Shown: positions 1 through 10,317 of the stretch, one piece after another
How the letters are laid out: every line of letters starts with the position of its first letter
Numbering within the stretch: the first letter of the stretch is position 1
Assembly (NCBI GenBank): GCA_031277315.1
Contig: JAITMP010000042.1
Location: 1-64,000 of the forward strand
Direction: 5' to 3'
DNA: 64,000 nt
Source: Zoogloeaceae bacterium
Lineage (GTDB): Bacteria > Pseudomonadota > Gammaproteobacteria > Burkholderiales > Rhodocyclaceae
Made by a program: the position numbers and the translations under genes
The notes under the pieces: model-generated
Told to the model about the DNA's origin: nothing
Databases searched by the model: none
What the model saw: the letters and a program-made list of their open reading frames with translations, nothing else

Positions 1-372
1 AAAAAATCCTCCGGCCCCACGGTCGGCAAACCCTCGGTGAGGAGCCGCCAGCTTTTCTTCATGACCTGCTACGACCTCGACACCTTCCGCGCTTTCGTCG
101 ATTCCGGCCCGTTCAACGACCTCTACCGCGTACCGCAAGCAGAACGCGAGGCCATGCTCGGCGACACGCTGGCAGCCGAACAGCGGCTTTTGCAATTCGG
201 CTACCGCTTCCTGCGTCAGGTGCTGTTCGGCGAGGAAACCATCGCCTTGCACGAAGCGGAGGTGGAAAAACGCCGTCAGCAGGCGCGTGAAAAAGCCCTG
301 CGCGCCGAACGCGAAGCCGCCGAAAAACTGGCGCGCGAAGAAACGTTTCCGAACGAGGGGTTCGACGACTGA
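1..372 (+). CDS. Unknown protein, C-terminal part (5' end outside window)
   Basis: The reading frame is open from the first base and ends at a TGA at 370-372, so this is the 3' part of a longer gene. The visible 123 residues carry a hydrophobic/aromatic stretch (QLFFMTCYDLDTFRAF) followed by a long, highly charged Ala/Glu/Arg helix (about residues 85-120) that is probably coiled coil. I do not recognise the family. It converges with the metallopeptidase gene on the other strand, only about 40 bases away. Confidence 0.6.
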   Translation, partial: KKSSGPTVGKPSVRSRQLFFMTCYDLDTFRAFVDSGPFNDLYRVPQAEREAMLGDTLAAEQRLLQFGYRFLRQVLFGEETIALHEAEVEKRRQQAREKALRAEREAAEKLAREETFPNEGFDD

Positions 373-413
373 AGCCGGTGCCGGTCAGCGCGGCGGTTGA
401 TATCCGCTCCGCT

Positions 414-1286
414 TTAAAGCTGCGCCGCCTGAAAGGTGTTGCACTGATTGATGTCGCCGCTGTCGATGCCGCGCTTGAACCAGCGCATCCGCTGCGCCGA
501 GGTGCCGTGGGTGAAGGAATCCGGCGTGACATAGCCACGGCCCTGTTTTTGCAGCCGGTCGTCGCCGATGGCGCTGGCGGCGGTGAGCGCCTGTTCGACA
601 TCGCCGTCTTCCAGAATGTGCTTCGCTTCGTCGGCTTGCGCGGCCCAGACGCCGGCCAGACAATCCGCCTGCAATTCCAGCCGCACCGACAAGGCGTTGG
701 CTTGCGCTTGACTCCCCGCCGTTTGCTGCGCGCGGCGCACCTGATCGGAAATGCCGAGCAGATTTTGCACGTGATGACCGACTTCATGTGCGATGACATA
801 GGCTTGGGCGAATTCTCCGGGCGCGTGGAAACGGTCCTGCAATTCCTGATAGAAGGCCAGGTCGATGTACACCTTCTGATCCAGCGGACAGTAGAACGGC
901 CCCATGGCAGTCTGGCCGACGCCACAGGCGGTTTGGGTGCCGTCGGTGAACAGCACCAGCTTGGGGTCTTGATACTGACGCCCCAATCGCTGAAATTGGG
1001 TTTGCCAGGTGCGCTCGGTGGAGCCGAGCACCTTGCTGACGAAGCGGGCCTTTTCGTCGTCGGCGGGCGGCGCTTGCGCGGGCGCCGATGCGGAGGACGC
1101 GGTGTTCTGGCCGCCTTCCAGTTGGCTGGCGATGTTCAATATCGTCGAGGGATCGATGCCGAAGAAGTAGCTGGCGGCCAGCGCCAGCACGATCGTGCCG
1201 ATGCCGACGCCGCCGGCGCGCATCGGCATGCGGCTGCCGCGGCGGTCTTCCACATTGCGGCTTTCCTGTTCATTATCGAGACGCAT
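414..1286 (-). CDS. ypfJ: Neutral zinc metallopeptidase, YpfJ family
   Basis: 290-residue protein of the YpfJ/KPN_02809 family of putative neutral zinc metallopeptidases. The start MRLDNEQESRNVEDRRG matches the family's charged N-terminus. One membrane segment follows at about residues 25-45, then an Ala/Pro-rich linker and the peptidase domain with the HExxH zinc motif as HEVGHH. The ATG at 1286 is preferred over the upstream TTG at 1295 because GGAG lies too close to the TTG. The physiological substrate of the family is not established. It is transcribed divergently from the DUF599 gene. Confidence 0.85.
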   Translation of the reverse strand: MRLDNEQESRNVEDRRGSRMPMRAGGVGIGTIVLALAASYFFGIDPSTILNIASQLEGGQNTASSASAPAQAPPADDEKARFVSKVLGSTERTWQTQFQRLGRQYQDPKLVLFTDGTQTACGVGQTAMGPFYCPLDQKVYIDLAFYQELQDRFHAPGEFAQAYVIAHEVGHHVQNLLGISDQVRRAQQTAGSQAQANALSVRLELQADCLAGVWAAQADEAKHILEDGDVEQALTAASAIGDDRLQKQGRGYVTPDSFTHGTSAQRMRWFKRGIDSGDINQCNTFQAAQL

Positions 1287-1415
1287 GAGTAACAATTCTC
1301 CAAAGAACGTGCCGGAAGTTTACTTGAAGACAGTGACAGGGTGATCCGTCAGCCTGGAAATCCATTGCCCCTTATCATCACAAATCGAAGATAATTTTGC
1401 TGGAAAGGCTTTGAT

Positions 1416-2090
1416 ATGAACCTGCCGCTCTGGTTACAGGACCTCGCCCCGGATGCGCTCGCTGCCATGGTGAGCGTCCTGATCGTCATCGCTTATTATG
1501 CGTTCCTGCGCAGCAAGACCAGGCACGATCCCACTTACACCATCCACGGCGTGAACCAGCTTGCCCGCCGCGAATGGATCGCCGGCGTGATCGCCGATCC
1601 GCGCAAGGACATCATGGCGGTGCAGACGCTGCGCAACTTCATCATGGGCGCCAGCTTGATGGCCTCCACTGCCACTTTCCTCATCATCGGCACCCTGACC
1701 CTGTCGGGGCAGACGGAAAATATTGGCCACAGTTGGCATGTTCTCAGCACCAGCGGCATCCTTGCCACCGAGTTGTGGATCGTCAAGGTGATCTGCCTGC
1801 TGATTGATTTCATCGTCGCCTTTTTCGCCTTCGCTATGGCGGTACGCCTGACCAATCACGTGGTGTTCATGATCAATCTGCCCGACTACGGCCACCACCA
1901 CGCGCTGTCAACCGCCAACATCGCCCGCCGCCTGAACCGGGCCGGCGATTTCTTCGCCATCGGCATGCGCGCCTTCTTTTTCGCCGTGCCGCTGGTGTTC
2001 TGGCTGTTTGGCCCGGCCCTGCTGGTCATCGCCACCATCGGGCTGGTCATCGCCCTGTATCACGTCGACCGCAGCGATCCGGCGGAATGA
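1416..2090 (+). CDS. DUF599 family membrane protein
   Basis: 224-residue integral membrane protein with about four hydrophobic segments: near residue 15 (LAAMVSVLIVIAYYAFL), then about 75-95, 125-145 and 185-215. The opening and the central YAFLRSK...RREWI block are typical of DUF599, whose function is unknown. A GGAAAGG ribosome site lies 7 bases before the ATG. The stop overlaps the start of dinB by four bases (ATGA), so the two are probably co-transcribed. Confidence 0.8.
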   Translation: MNLPLWLQDLAPDALAAMVSVLIVIAYYAFLRSKTRHDPTYTIHGVNQLARREWIAGVIADPRKDIMAVQTLRNFIMGASLMASTATFLIIGTLTLSGQTENIGHSWHVLSTSGILATELWIVKVICLLIDFIVAFFAFAMAVRLTNHVVFMINLPDYGHHHALSTANIARRLNRAGDFFAIGMRAFFFAVPLVFWLFGPALLVIATIGLVIALYHVDRSDPAE

Positions 2091-3322
2091 CCCGCCGCCG
2101 CATCGCCCATCTGGACATGGACGCCTTTTTCGCGTCCGTGGAACTGCTGCGCTATCCGCAACTGGCGGGCTTGCCCGTGGTCATCGGCGGCCGCCAGCGG
2201 CCCGGGGATGCAGACTGGCGGCAAGCCTTCGCGGACGTCGCGCTGGCGGAAATTCCGCCCGCCGCCTTTCCGTGCCTCAAGGATTATGCAGGCCGCGGCG
2301 TCATCACCACCGCAACCTATCCGGCGCGCGCGTTCGGCGTCGGCTCGGCAATGGGGCTGATGAAAGCGGCGCGGCTGTGTCCGCAAGCGATTTTGTTGCC
2401 GGTGGACTTCGATGAAGTACGCCGCTGCTCGCGCCGCTTCAAGCAAGTCATCCGCGAGTTTGCGCCGGTGATGGAAGATCGCGGCATCGACGAAGCGTAC
2501 ATCGACTTCACCGACGCGCCCGATGGTCAGCTTGAAGGTGGGCATGTGCTGGCGCGGCGCATCCAGCAGGCGATTTTCGCCGCCACCGGCCTCACCTGCT
2601 CCATCGGCGTCGCCCCGAACAAGCTGATCGCCAAAATGGCCAGCGAGTTCGACAAGCCCAACGGCATCACCATCCTGCATGAAGACGACGTGCCAACGCG
2701 CATCTGGCCGCTGCCTTGCCGCAAGATCAACGGCATCGGCCCCAAGGCCGACGCCAAGCTGCAAGCGCACGGCATTCGTACCATCGGCGAACTGGCCGCC
2801 CGCGAGCGCGGCTGGCTGGTTGAGCACTTCGGCAAAACCACCGGCGCATGGATGCACGAAGTAGCGCATGGCCGCGACGAACGGCCTGTAATCACGCACA
2901 GCGAGCCGGTTTCCATGAGCCGCGAAACCACTTTCGAGCGCGACTTGCACGCGGCCCGTGACAAAACCGAACTCGGCAACATTTTTACCTGGCTGTGCGA
3001 ACAGCTTGCCACCGACTTGCAGCGCAAGGGCTACGCGGGCCGCACCATCGGCATCAAACTGCGCTATCAGGATTTCCGCATCGCCACCCGCGACCAGACT
3101 ATGGGCCGTCACACCGCCGACCCTGCCGTCATTCGCCGCGCCGCCGGCCAGTGTCTCAAGCGCGTGCCGCTTGAACAACCGCTGCGGCTGCTGGGCGTGC
3201 GCGTCGGCTCGCTCATCAAGGCGGTTGATGCGGCGGCGCAAGACAAGGAACCCGCAGCTCCGGGCGCGAGCGCGGCACACGTTATGCGTGATGGGGAGAC
3301 GGCCAGCGGTTTGTTGTTTTAG
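2087..3322 (+). CDS. dinB: DNA polymerase IV (Y-family translesion polymerase)
   Basis: 411 residues, slightly longer than the usual 350-390. It has the Y-family catalytic signature: HLDMDAFFASVE at the N-terminus and the second acidic site as DRGIDEAYID at about 130-140, followed by CSIGVAPNKLIAKMAS. The thumb and little-finger regions follow, with KINGIGPKADAKL as the helix-hairpin-helix. The enzyme performs error-prone bypass of damaged templates. It starts inside the DUF599 stop codon. No LexA box is obvious because the upstream region is coding. Confidence 0.93.
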   Translation: MTRRRIAHLDMDAFFASVELLRYPQLAGLPVVIGGRQRPGDADWRQAFADVALAEIPPAAFPCLKDYAGRGVITTATYPARAFGVGSAMGLMKAARLCPQAILLPVDFDEVRRCSRRFKQVIREFAPVMEDRGIDEAYIDFTDAPDGQLEGGHVLARRIQQAIFAATGLTCSIGVAPNKLIAKMASEFDKPNGITILHEDDVPTRIWPLPCRKINGIGPKADAKLQAHGIRTIGELAARERGWLVEHFGKTTGAWMHEVAHGRDERPVITHSEPVSMSRETTFERDLHAARDKTELGNIFTWLCEQLATDLQRKGYAGRTIGIKLRYQDFRIATRDQTMGRHTADPAVIRRAAGQCLKRVPLEQPLRLLGVRVGSLIKAVDAAAQDKEPAAPGASAAHVMRDGETASGLLF

Positions 3323-3386
3323 CAACCGTCCCCGTTTTGCGCTTTTTCCGCCGGAATCGGGTTTTGCCTTGGGATATGTTCTTGAT

Positions 3387-3400
3387 TTGATAAAAGTCAA
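3387..3400 (+). promoter_or_regulatory. FNR/Dnr-type site upstream of nirS1
   Basis: TTGATAAAAGTCAA matches the FNR/Dnr consensus TTGAT-N4-ATCAA at nine of ten fixed bases. It lies about 105 bases before the nirS1 ATG. Sites of this type drive anaerobic or nitric-oxide-dependent transcription of denitrification genes; which family member acts here is not visible. Confidence 0.75.
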
Positions 3401-3504
3401 GGAACTGGGGGACTGTTCGGCGGAACCTTCGTCCAGCACAAAAACCGCAAAATTTTTGGGCTCTTTCCATTCATTGGGGTTCTTCGCTAAGGGAGAAAAC
3501 TTGT

Positions 3505-5214
3505 ATGCAGAAACATAAATCGATTTCCAGCGTCTTGGGTCTGGCGGCTCTGCCTCTGGCAATGGCGGGGTTGTTGAATGTCGCCCATGCGCAGCAGGAT
3601 GCGGCCGCAACCGCGGCTCCGACGCTGACGGCCGACGAGAAAGCCGCGGCCAAGAAAATCTACTTCGAACGTTGCGCCGGCTGCCACGGCGTGCTGCGCA
3701 AGGGCGCCACCGGCAAGAACCTGGAGCCCTTCTGGAGCAAGAAGATGCCTGATGGCTCGAACCAGGAGGGTGGCACGACCAAACTCGGTCAGAACCGTCT
3801 TGAGAAGATCATCAGCTACGGCACGGAAGGCGGGATGGTCAACTTCGACGACATCCTGTCCAAGGACGAAATCAGCCTGATGGCGAAGTACATCCAGACC
3901 ACCCCGGATATTCCGCCCGAGTACAGCTTCAAGGAGACGCTGGATTCCTGGAAGGTGATTATTCCCGTCAAGGATCGCCCGACCAAGCAGATGAACAAGT
4001 TCAATCTGAAGAACATGTTCTCGGTCACCCTGCGCGACACGGGTGAAGTGGCCCTGATTGATGGCGACACCAAAGAGATCCGCAGCATCGTCAAGACCGG
4101 TTACGCGGTGCATATCTCGCGCCTGTCGAAGTCGGGCCGCTATGTCTACGTGATCGGCCGCGACGGTCGTCTGAGCCTGATCGACCTGTGGATGGAGAAG
4201 CCTGCGGTTGTGGCCGAGGTGAAGATCGGCTTCGACGCCCGCTCGGTGGATACCTCCAAGTTCAAGGGTTTTGAAGACAAGTACGCCATTGCCGGCTCCT
4301 ACTGGCCGCCCCAGTACGTGATTATGGAAGGCGATACCCTCAAGCCGATGAAGGTCGTCAGCACCCGCGGCATGACGGTGGATGGCGAATACCATCCGGA
4401 GCCGCGCGTGGCCTCCATCGTCTCGTCGGAGATCAAGCCGGAGTGGGTGGTGAACGTCAAGGAAACCGGCATGATCGTGCTGGTCGACTACACCGACATC
4501 AAGAACCTGAAGACCACCACCATCGATTCCGCCAAGTTCCTGCATGACGGCGGCTGGGATGCCTCGAAGCGTTACTTCCTGGTGGCGGCCAACGCCTCCA
4601 ACAAGATCGCGGCGGTCGACACCAAGACCGGCAAGCTGGCCGCGCTGATCGACACCGCCAAGATCCCGCACCCGGGCCGTGGCGCCAACTTCGTCCATCC
4701 GAAGTTCGGCCCCGTCTGGGCGACCGGCCACCTCGGCGCCGATGTCGTGACGCTGATCAGCACGCCGTCCGACAACCCGAAGTATGCCCAGTACAAGCAG
4801 CACAACTGGAAGGTCGTGCAGGAAATGAAGCACGTTCCGGGCAACCTGTTCGTCAAGACCCATCCGAAGTCGAAGCACTTCTGGGCGGATTCGACGCAGA
4901 ACCCGGAGAAGTCGGTTGCCGAATCCGTGACGGTATGGGATATGGCTGACCTGTCCAAGCCGAAGAAGATCATCAACGTCGCCAAGGATTCCGGCCTGCC
5001 GGAAACCAAGGCCACCAAGCGCGCCGTGCATCCCGAGTACAGCGCCGATGGTTCCGAGGTCTGGATTTCCCTCTGGGGCGGCAAGACCGACCAGTCTGCC
5101 ATCGTGGTGTATGACGACAAGACCTTGGCTGTGAAGAAAGTGATCACCGATCCGAAGATGATCACGCCGACCGGCAAGTTCAACGTCTATAACACGCAGC
5201 ACGACATCTATTGA
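3505..5214 (+). CDS. nirS: Cytochrome cd1 nitrite reductase, copy 1
   Basis: 569-residue periplasmic nitrite reductase that reduces nitrite to nitric oxide. It has a Sec signal ending at AHAQ (about residue 30), a cytochrome c domain with CAGCH at residues 57-61 and a likely heme-c ligand Met111 (EGGMVNF), then the eight-bladed d1 propeller. The proximal heme d1 ligand is probably His203 (GYAVHIS), and the two active-site histidines are His347 (FLHDGGW) and His389 (IPHPGRG). All are intact, so it should be active. Ribosome site GGGAG precedes the ATG. It has its own FNR-type site. A second nirS lies 3.3 kb downstream. Confidence 0.97.
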   Translation: MQKHKSISSVLGLAALPLAMAGLLNVAHAQQDAAATAAPTLTADEKAAAKKIYFERCAGCHGVLRKGATGKNLEPFWSKKMPDGSNQEGGTTKLGQNRLEKIISYGTEGGMVNFDDILSKDEISLMAKYIQTTPDIPPEYSFKETLDSWKVIIPVKDRPTKQMNKFNLKNMFSVTLRDTGEVALIDGDTKEIRSIVKTGYAVHISRLSKSGRYVYVIGRDGRLSLIDLWMEKPAVVAEVKIGFDARSVDTSKFKGFEDKYAIAGSYWPPQYVIMEGDTLKPMKVVSTRGMTVDGEYHPEPRVASIVSSEIKPEWVVNVKETGMIVLVDYTDIKNLKTTTIDSAKFLHDGGWDASKRYFLVAANASNKIAAVDTKTGKLAALIDTAKIPHPGRGANFVHPKFGPVWATGHLGADVVTLISTPSDNPKYAQYKQHNWKVVQEMKHVPGNLFVKTHPKSKHFWADSTQNPEKSVAESVTVWDMADLSKPKKIINVAKDSGLPETKATKRAVHPEYSADGSEVWISLWGGKTDQSAIVVYDDKTLAVKKVITDPKMITPTGKFNVYNTQHDIY

Positions 5215-5234
5215 TCGTTGATCTGTAGCAAAAT

Positions 5235-5259
5235 ATCCGGGGGCCTAGCGCCCCCGGAT
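5235..5259 (+). terminator. Stem-loop after nirS1
   Basis: Perfect 10-bp stem (ATCCGGGGGC / GCCCCCGGAT) with loop CTAGC, beginning 21 bases after the nirS1 stop. No T-run follows, so it may act as an mRNA 3' stabiliser or an attenuating hairpin rather than a strong intrinsic terminator. Confidence 0.5.
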
Positions 5260-5430
5260 GCGTATTGGAGGCAGGATTTCCGGATGTGCGGTAAAGTGCC
5301 GGTGCTGTCATCGCCGGAGCGGTTGTCCCGTTTTATCCCTTACGCGTTGATTTGGCTCCGGCCCAATGCGTACTCGCGCCGGCATGATCTCTAAAAAGTT
5401 TCGTTTTCACACTAGCTAAAGGAGTTGATT

Positions 5431-6297
5431 ATGCAAAAAATGCTCACTGCTTCCGCTCTCGGACTGGCCCTCACGCTGGGCGCCGGCGTCGCGGTTGCCG
5501 CTCCGGACTGGAGCAAGGTGCAGGGCAGGACCATCACCGTTTTCTATCCGGGCGTCTCCCCCATCGAATGGATCACCAAGGGCACCGATCACGGCGGCGC
5601 CAAGGGCCTGAGCAAGGGCGAATCCTGCGCCGGCTGCCACGACGAGGAAACCGCCGACATGGGCAAGAAGATGGTCACCGGCCAGAAGATCGAGCCGAAG
5701 CCGATCGCTGGCAAGGCCGGCTCGATCCCGGTCAAGGTGCAGGCCGCGCATGACGGTACCAATCTGTACTTGCGCTTCTCCTGGAAGCAGCCGCCCGGCG
5801 GCGCCGAGAAGATGGACAAGGACAATCAGGTCAAACTGGCGTTCATGCTGGAAGACAACAAAATCCAGCGCGCCGAGCTTTCCGGCTGCTGGGAAACCTG
5901 CCATCGGGATGCCCGCACCATGCCGGAAGCCAAGGACGACAAGAAGACCAAGTATGTTACTGGCGCTGATGTCAAGCAGGGCGCATTCTACGACCTGCTG
6001 CAATGGACCAGCAAGGGCGCCAAGCACGACGGTTACGTCGCCGACAAGCGCGTGATGGAAGGCGGCAAGGGTTTGGTCGAGGCCAAGGGCGAGAAGAATG
6101 GCGATGAATGGGTCGTCGTCTTTACCCGCAAGCTCGCCGGCGGCGGCGAGGGCGACATCACCATGGCGCCGGGCAAGACATACAATTTCGGCTTCGCCAT
6201 TCACGATGACTACACCATCGGCCGCTTCCACCAGGTTTCGCTCGGCTATTCGCTCGGCATCGACGCCAAGGCGGACATTACCGCAGCCAAACAATAA
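5431..6297 (+). CDS. Periplasmic c-type cytochrome with ethylbenzene-dehydrogenase-like heme-binding domain
   Basis: 288 residues with a Sec signal (cleavage near VAVAA, residue 24). It carries one classic heme c motif, CAGCH at 66-70, and a CX3CH motif, CWETCH at 153-158. The rest resembles the heme-binding domain found in the gamma subunits of ethylbenzene dehydrogenase and related DMSO-reductase-family enzymes. It probably carries electrons in the periplasm, and its place between two nirS genes suggests electron supply to nitrite reductase (inference). The ATG at 5431 is chosen over TTG 5425 because AAGGAG ends 6 bases before it. No FNR-type site was seen just upstream, so it may depend on read-through from nirS1. 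Confidence 0.75.
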   Translation: MQKMLTASALGLALTLGAGVAVAAPDWSKVQGRTITVFYPGVSPIEWITKGTDHGGAKGLSKGESCAGCHDEETADMGKKMVTGQKIEPKPIAGKAGSIPVKVQAAHDGTNLYLRFSWKQPPGGAEKMDKDNQVKLAFMLEDNKIQRAELSGCWETCHRDARTMPEAKDDKKTKYVTGADVKQGAFYDLLQWTSKGAKHDGYVADKRVMEGGKGLVEAKGEKNGDEWVVVFTRKLAGGGEGDITMAPGKTYNFGFAIHDDYTIGRFHQVSLGYSLGIDAKADITAAKQ

Positions 6298-6334
6298 TTT
6301 TCCGCCGGGTATTCCCGGCCAGCTTGAAAATCTG

Positions 6335-6363
6335 CGAGGGGCGACATGCCCCTCGTTTTTTTT
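6335..6363 (+). terminator. Rho-independent terminator after the cytochrome gene
   Basis: 8-bp GC-rich stem CGAGGGGC / GCCCCTCG with a 5-base loop, directly followed by eight Ts. It is a textbook intrinsic terminator, separating nirS1-cytochrome from nirI. Confidence 0.9.
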
Positions 6364-6441
6364 GCCCAGTTTGAAACGAGGGAGGAGGGCTAAAACCGCC
6401 GGGCAATACAAGTTCTTTATATTTAAACAAAAATTCTGTAG

Positions 6442-6467
6442 AAACCCCTTCGGCGGGTTTTGTTTTT
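6442..6467 (+). terminator. Second, weaker terminator-like hairpin
   Basis: AAACCC / GGGTTT arms around a CTTCGGC loop, followed by a T-rich tract (TGTTTTTT). It lies about 80 bases after the first terminator and 65 bases before the nirI start. Confidence 0.45.
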
Positions 6468-6532
6468 TACAGGCAATCCCGATAAACTCCGCCGGCAATC
6501 CGGCTTGAAAGCCGTTAACCGTCGAGGGCATC

Positions 6533-8377
6533 TTGATTGCGCGGCTATTCTGCTCGTTGTTGCTCGCGTTGGGTCTGGCCGGCGAAGCACGGGCCGCTGA
6601 TTTGCCCGCCGTCTACCCGCAAGCGCGCGGCATCTTCCCGGCTGCCGATGCCTACGGCGGGTTCGAGGGCATGCCGCCCTCCGCCGCCGTTTATAAAGAC
6701 GGCAAGCCGATCGGCTATCTTTTTCTGACCGATGATGTGCTGCGCATCCCGGCCTATTCCGGCAAACCCATCAATACGATGGTCGGGCTTGATCTCGACG
6801 GGCATATCGCCGGCCTGGCGATCGTCAATCACGACGAACCGATTCTCGCCGTCGGCATTACCCCGGAGCGGCTCGGCCAGTATGTTGCCCAGTACGAAGG
6901 CAAGTCCGTTTTCGACAAGGTGATCGTCGGCGCCGGGCGTCCCGGCCATGTCGCCATTGACGGCATTACCGGCGCGACCATCACGGTGATGGTGGAGAAC
7001 GCCACGGTGATGCGCTCGGCGAGACAGGTGGCCGAGGCGCGCGGCATGCGCGATCCGGGCATCGCCGCCCCGCGTGAGCCGGCGGCTGCGGCGCCCGTGC
7101 CCGCGCAGGCACAGACACAGGCGCCGGTTCAGTCTTCTCTTGCTCCGGCTTCCGCCGAAGTGACGCCGCCGCTCGCTGTGGTGTCGACCCAGGCAGCGCA
7201 AGCAGTGGCGGCGGCAGCGCTCGCGCCCGTGTCGGATACCGCGCCGCCTGCCGCGCAACAGGCCGCCGTCCAACCGCTCACTGCGCCGCCGTCTTCCGCG
7301 CCGGCGGTTAAAACGCCGCTTGCGCCGGTGTTGACGCCGGTGTACGGCGCAGTGCCGCTTTCATCCGAATTTCCGCCGCCGACCATCGCGCCGCTGCCGG
7401 CGAAACGGGGCACCTGGATTCCGCCGCAGGAAGAACCGGTCTGGATTCCTGTCTGGCAGAGCCGCGCCGTCAGCATCGGCGTGCTGGTGGCGGGCCTCGT
7501 GCTGTTATTCACGCTCCTGATCTTTCAGGACTGGCTGGCATGCCGCCCGAATGTCCTGAATCGCATCCGCCTTGGCTTTCAAATTTATACGCTGTGCTTC
7601 ATCGGCTGGTACGGGCTGGCCCAGCTCTCGGTGGTCAACGTGCTGACGTTCACCCATTCGGTCATGGGAGGTTTTCGCTGGGAGTATTTCCTGATTGATC
7701 CGATGTTGTTCATCCTGTGGGGTTTTGTCGCCATCACGCTGCTGCTGTGGGGGCGCGGGGTGTATTGCGGCTGGCTGTGCCCGTTCGGCGCTTTGCAGGA
7801 TCTGATCCTGACCGCCGCGCGCAAGCTGAAGCTGCCCGAGATCGAGTTCAGCGATGCCGTGCACGAGCGGCTGGTGGCGCTCAAATACATCCTGCTCATT
7901 TTGCTGTTTGGCGTTTCCTTGCAGTCGATTGCCGAGGCGGCCTGGTATGCCGAGGTTGAGCCGTTCAAGACCGCCATCACGCTGCATTTTCAGCGCGAAT
8001 GGCCGTATGTGCTGTATGCCCTGATCCTGATCGGGCTGGCGGCGGTGAACCGGAAGTTCTATTGCAAATACCTTTGTCCGCTGGGGGCGGCGCTGGCGAT
8101 TCCGGGCCGCTTCCGGTTGTTCGAGTGGTGGCTGCGGCGGCGCAAGGAATGCGGCAAGCCCTGCCAGGTCTGCTCGAACCGCTGTTCAGTGCGGGCGATC
8201 CGGCCGACGGGGGAGATCAACGCCAACGAATGCCACTACTGCCTTGACTGCCAAGTGATTTACCACGACGAGCGGGTCTGCCTGCCGTTGATCGACCGGC
8301 GCAAGCGCCACGAGCGCGGCGGAAAGGCAGCCGAAAACGGCGCGCCCGCCGCTGCTGCCGACCCGGCAAAATCATGA
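6533..8377 (+). CDS. nirI: NirI/NosR-type membrane flavo-iron-sulfur protein
   Basis: 614 residues. A Sec signal is followed by a periplasmic FMN-binding domain with the flavinylation signature DGITGATIT (about 143-151), then an unusually long Ala/Pro-rich linker (about 180-305). Membrane segments follow, starting near residue 310, with two cysteine clusters (CGWLCPFG and CKYLCPLG), and a C-terminal ferredoxin-like part rich in Cys (CGKPCQVCSNRC, CHYCLDC). NirI and NosR are needed for nirS and nosZ expression or electron supply respectively; location between nirS genes favours NirI. The start is TTG with GAGGG upstream. NosR-like proteins cannot be told apart by domain order alone. Confidence 0.85.
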   Translation: MIARLFCSLLLALGLAGEARAADLPAVYPQARGIFPAADAYGGFEGMPPSAAVYKDGKPIGYLFLTDDVLRIPAYSGKPINTMVGLDLDGHIAGLAIVNHDEPILAVGITPERLGQYVAQYEGKSVFDKVIVGAGRPGHVAIDGITGATITVMVENATVMRSARQVAEARGMRDPGIAAPREPAAAAPVPAQAQTQAPVQSSLAPASAEVTPPLAVVSTQAAQAVAAAALAPVSDTAPPAAQQAAVQPLTAPPSSAPAVKTPLAPVLTPVYGAVPLSSEFPPPTIAPLPAKRGTWIPPQEEPVWIPVWQSRAVSIGVLVAGLVLLFTLLIFQDWLACRPNVLNRIRLGFQIYTLCFIGWYGLAQLSVVNVLTFTHSVMGGFRWEYFLIDPMLFILWGFVAITLLLWGRGVYCGWLCPFGALQDLILTAARKLKLPEIEFSDAVHERLVALKYILLILLFGVSLQSIAEAAWYAEVEPFKTAITLHFQREWPYVLYALILIGLAAVNRKFYCKYLCPLGAALAIPGRFRLFEWWLRRRKECGKPCQVCSNRCSVRAIRPTGEINANECHYCLDCQVIYHDERVCLPLIDRRKRHERGGKAAENGAPAAAADPAKS

Positions 8378-8385
8378 CGAAAAGA

Positions 8386-8405
8386 TGTCTGTCACAGGAC
8401 AGACA
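8386..8405 (+). other. Perfect 8-bp inverted repeat after nirI
   Basis: TGTCTGTC-ACAG-GACAGACA, starting 8 bases after the nirI stop. A weak T content follows, so it is not a standard terminator. It directly abuts the first of three FNR-like sites upstream of nirS2, so it may be a terminator-like hairpin or an operator. Confidence 0.5.
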
Positions 8406-8419
8406 TTGACAATAGTCAT
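8406..8419 (+). promoter_or_regulatory. FNR/Dnr-like site 1 upstream of nirS2
   Basis: TTGACAATAGTCAT contains the symmetric core TGAC-N4-GTCA and resembles TTGAT-N4-ATCAA with three differences. It is the weakest of the three. Confidence 0.4.
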
Positions 8420-8428
8420 AGTAAAATA

Positions 8429-8442
8429 CTGATAAATATCAA
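8429..8442 (+). promoter_or_regulatory. FNR/Dnr-like site 2 upstream of nirS2
   Basis: CTGATAAATATCAA matches TTGAT-N4-ATCAA at nine of ten fixed positions. Its centre is 33 bases (about three helical turns) from site 3. Confidence 0.6.
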
Positions 8443-8461
8443 TGAGTTAAATATTAAGGTG

Positions 8462-8475
8462 TTGACTTGAATCAA
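8462..8475 (+). promoter_or_regulatory. FNR/Dnr-type site 3 upstream of nirS2
   Basis: TTGACTTGAATCAA matches TTGAT-N4-ATCAA at nine of ten fixed positions and lies about 75 bases before the nirS2 start. It is the best placed of the three to activate nirS2. Confidence 0.75.
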
Positions 8476-8502
8476 GGTCGGCATTATCCCTGTAGATTTT
8501 AA

Positions 8503-10287
<1,785 letters not shown>

Positions 10288-10317
10288 TTTCTGACCCGGC
10301 GAAAAGCCGATTTCAGC

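Noticed and set aside
3487-5202. Long minus-strand open frame opposite nirS1 (and a similar one opposite nirS2)
   Set aside because: nirS is certain on the plus strand with all motifs; the opposite frames are composition shadows.
5235-5259. Strong intrinsic terminator after nirS1
   Set aside because: The stem is perfect but lacks a T-run, so only a stem-loop is claimed.
5425-5430. TTG start two codons upstream for the EB-dh-type cytochrome
   Set aside because: AAGGAG directly abuts it; spacing fits the ATG at 5431.
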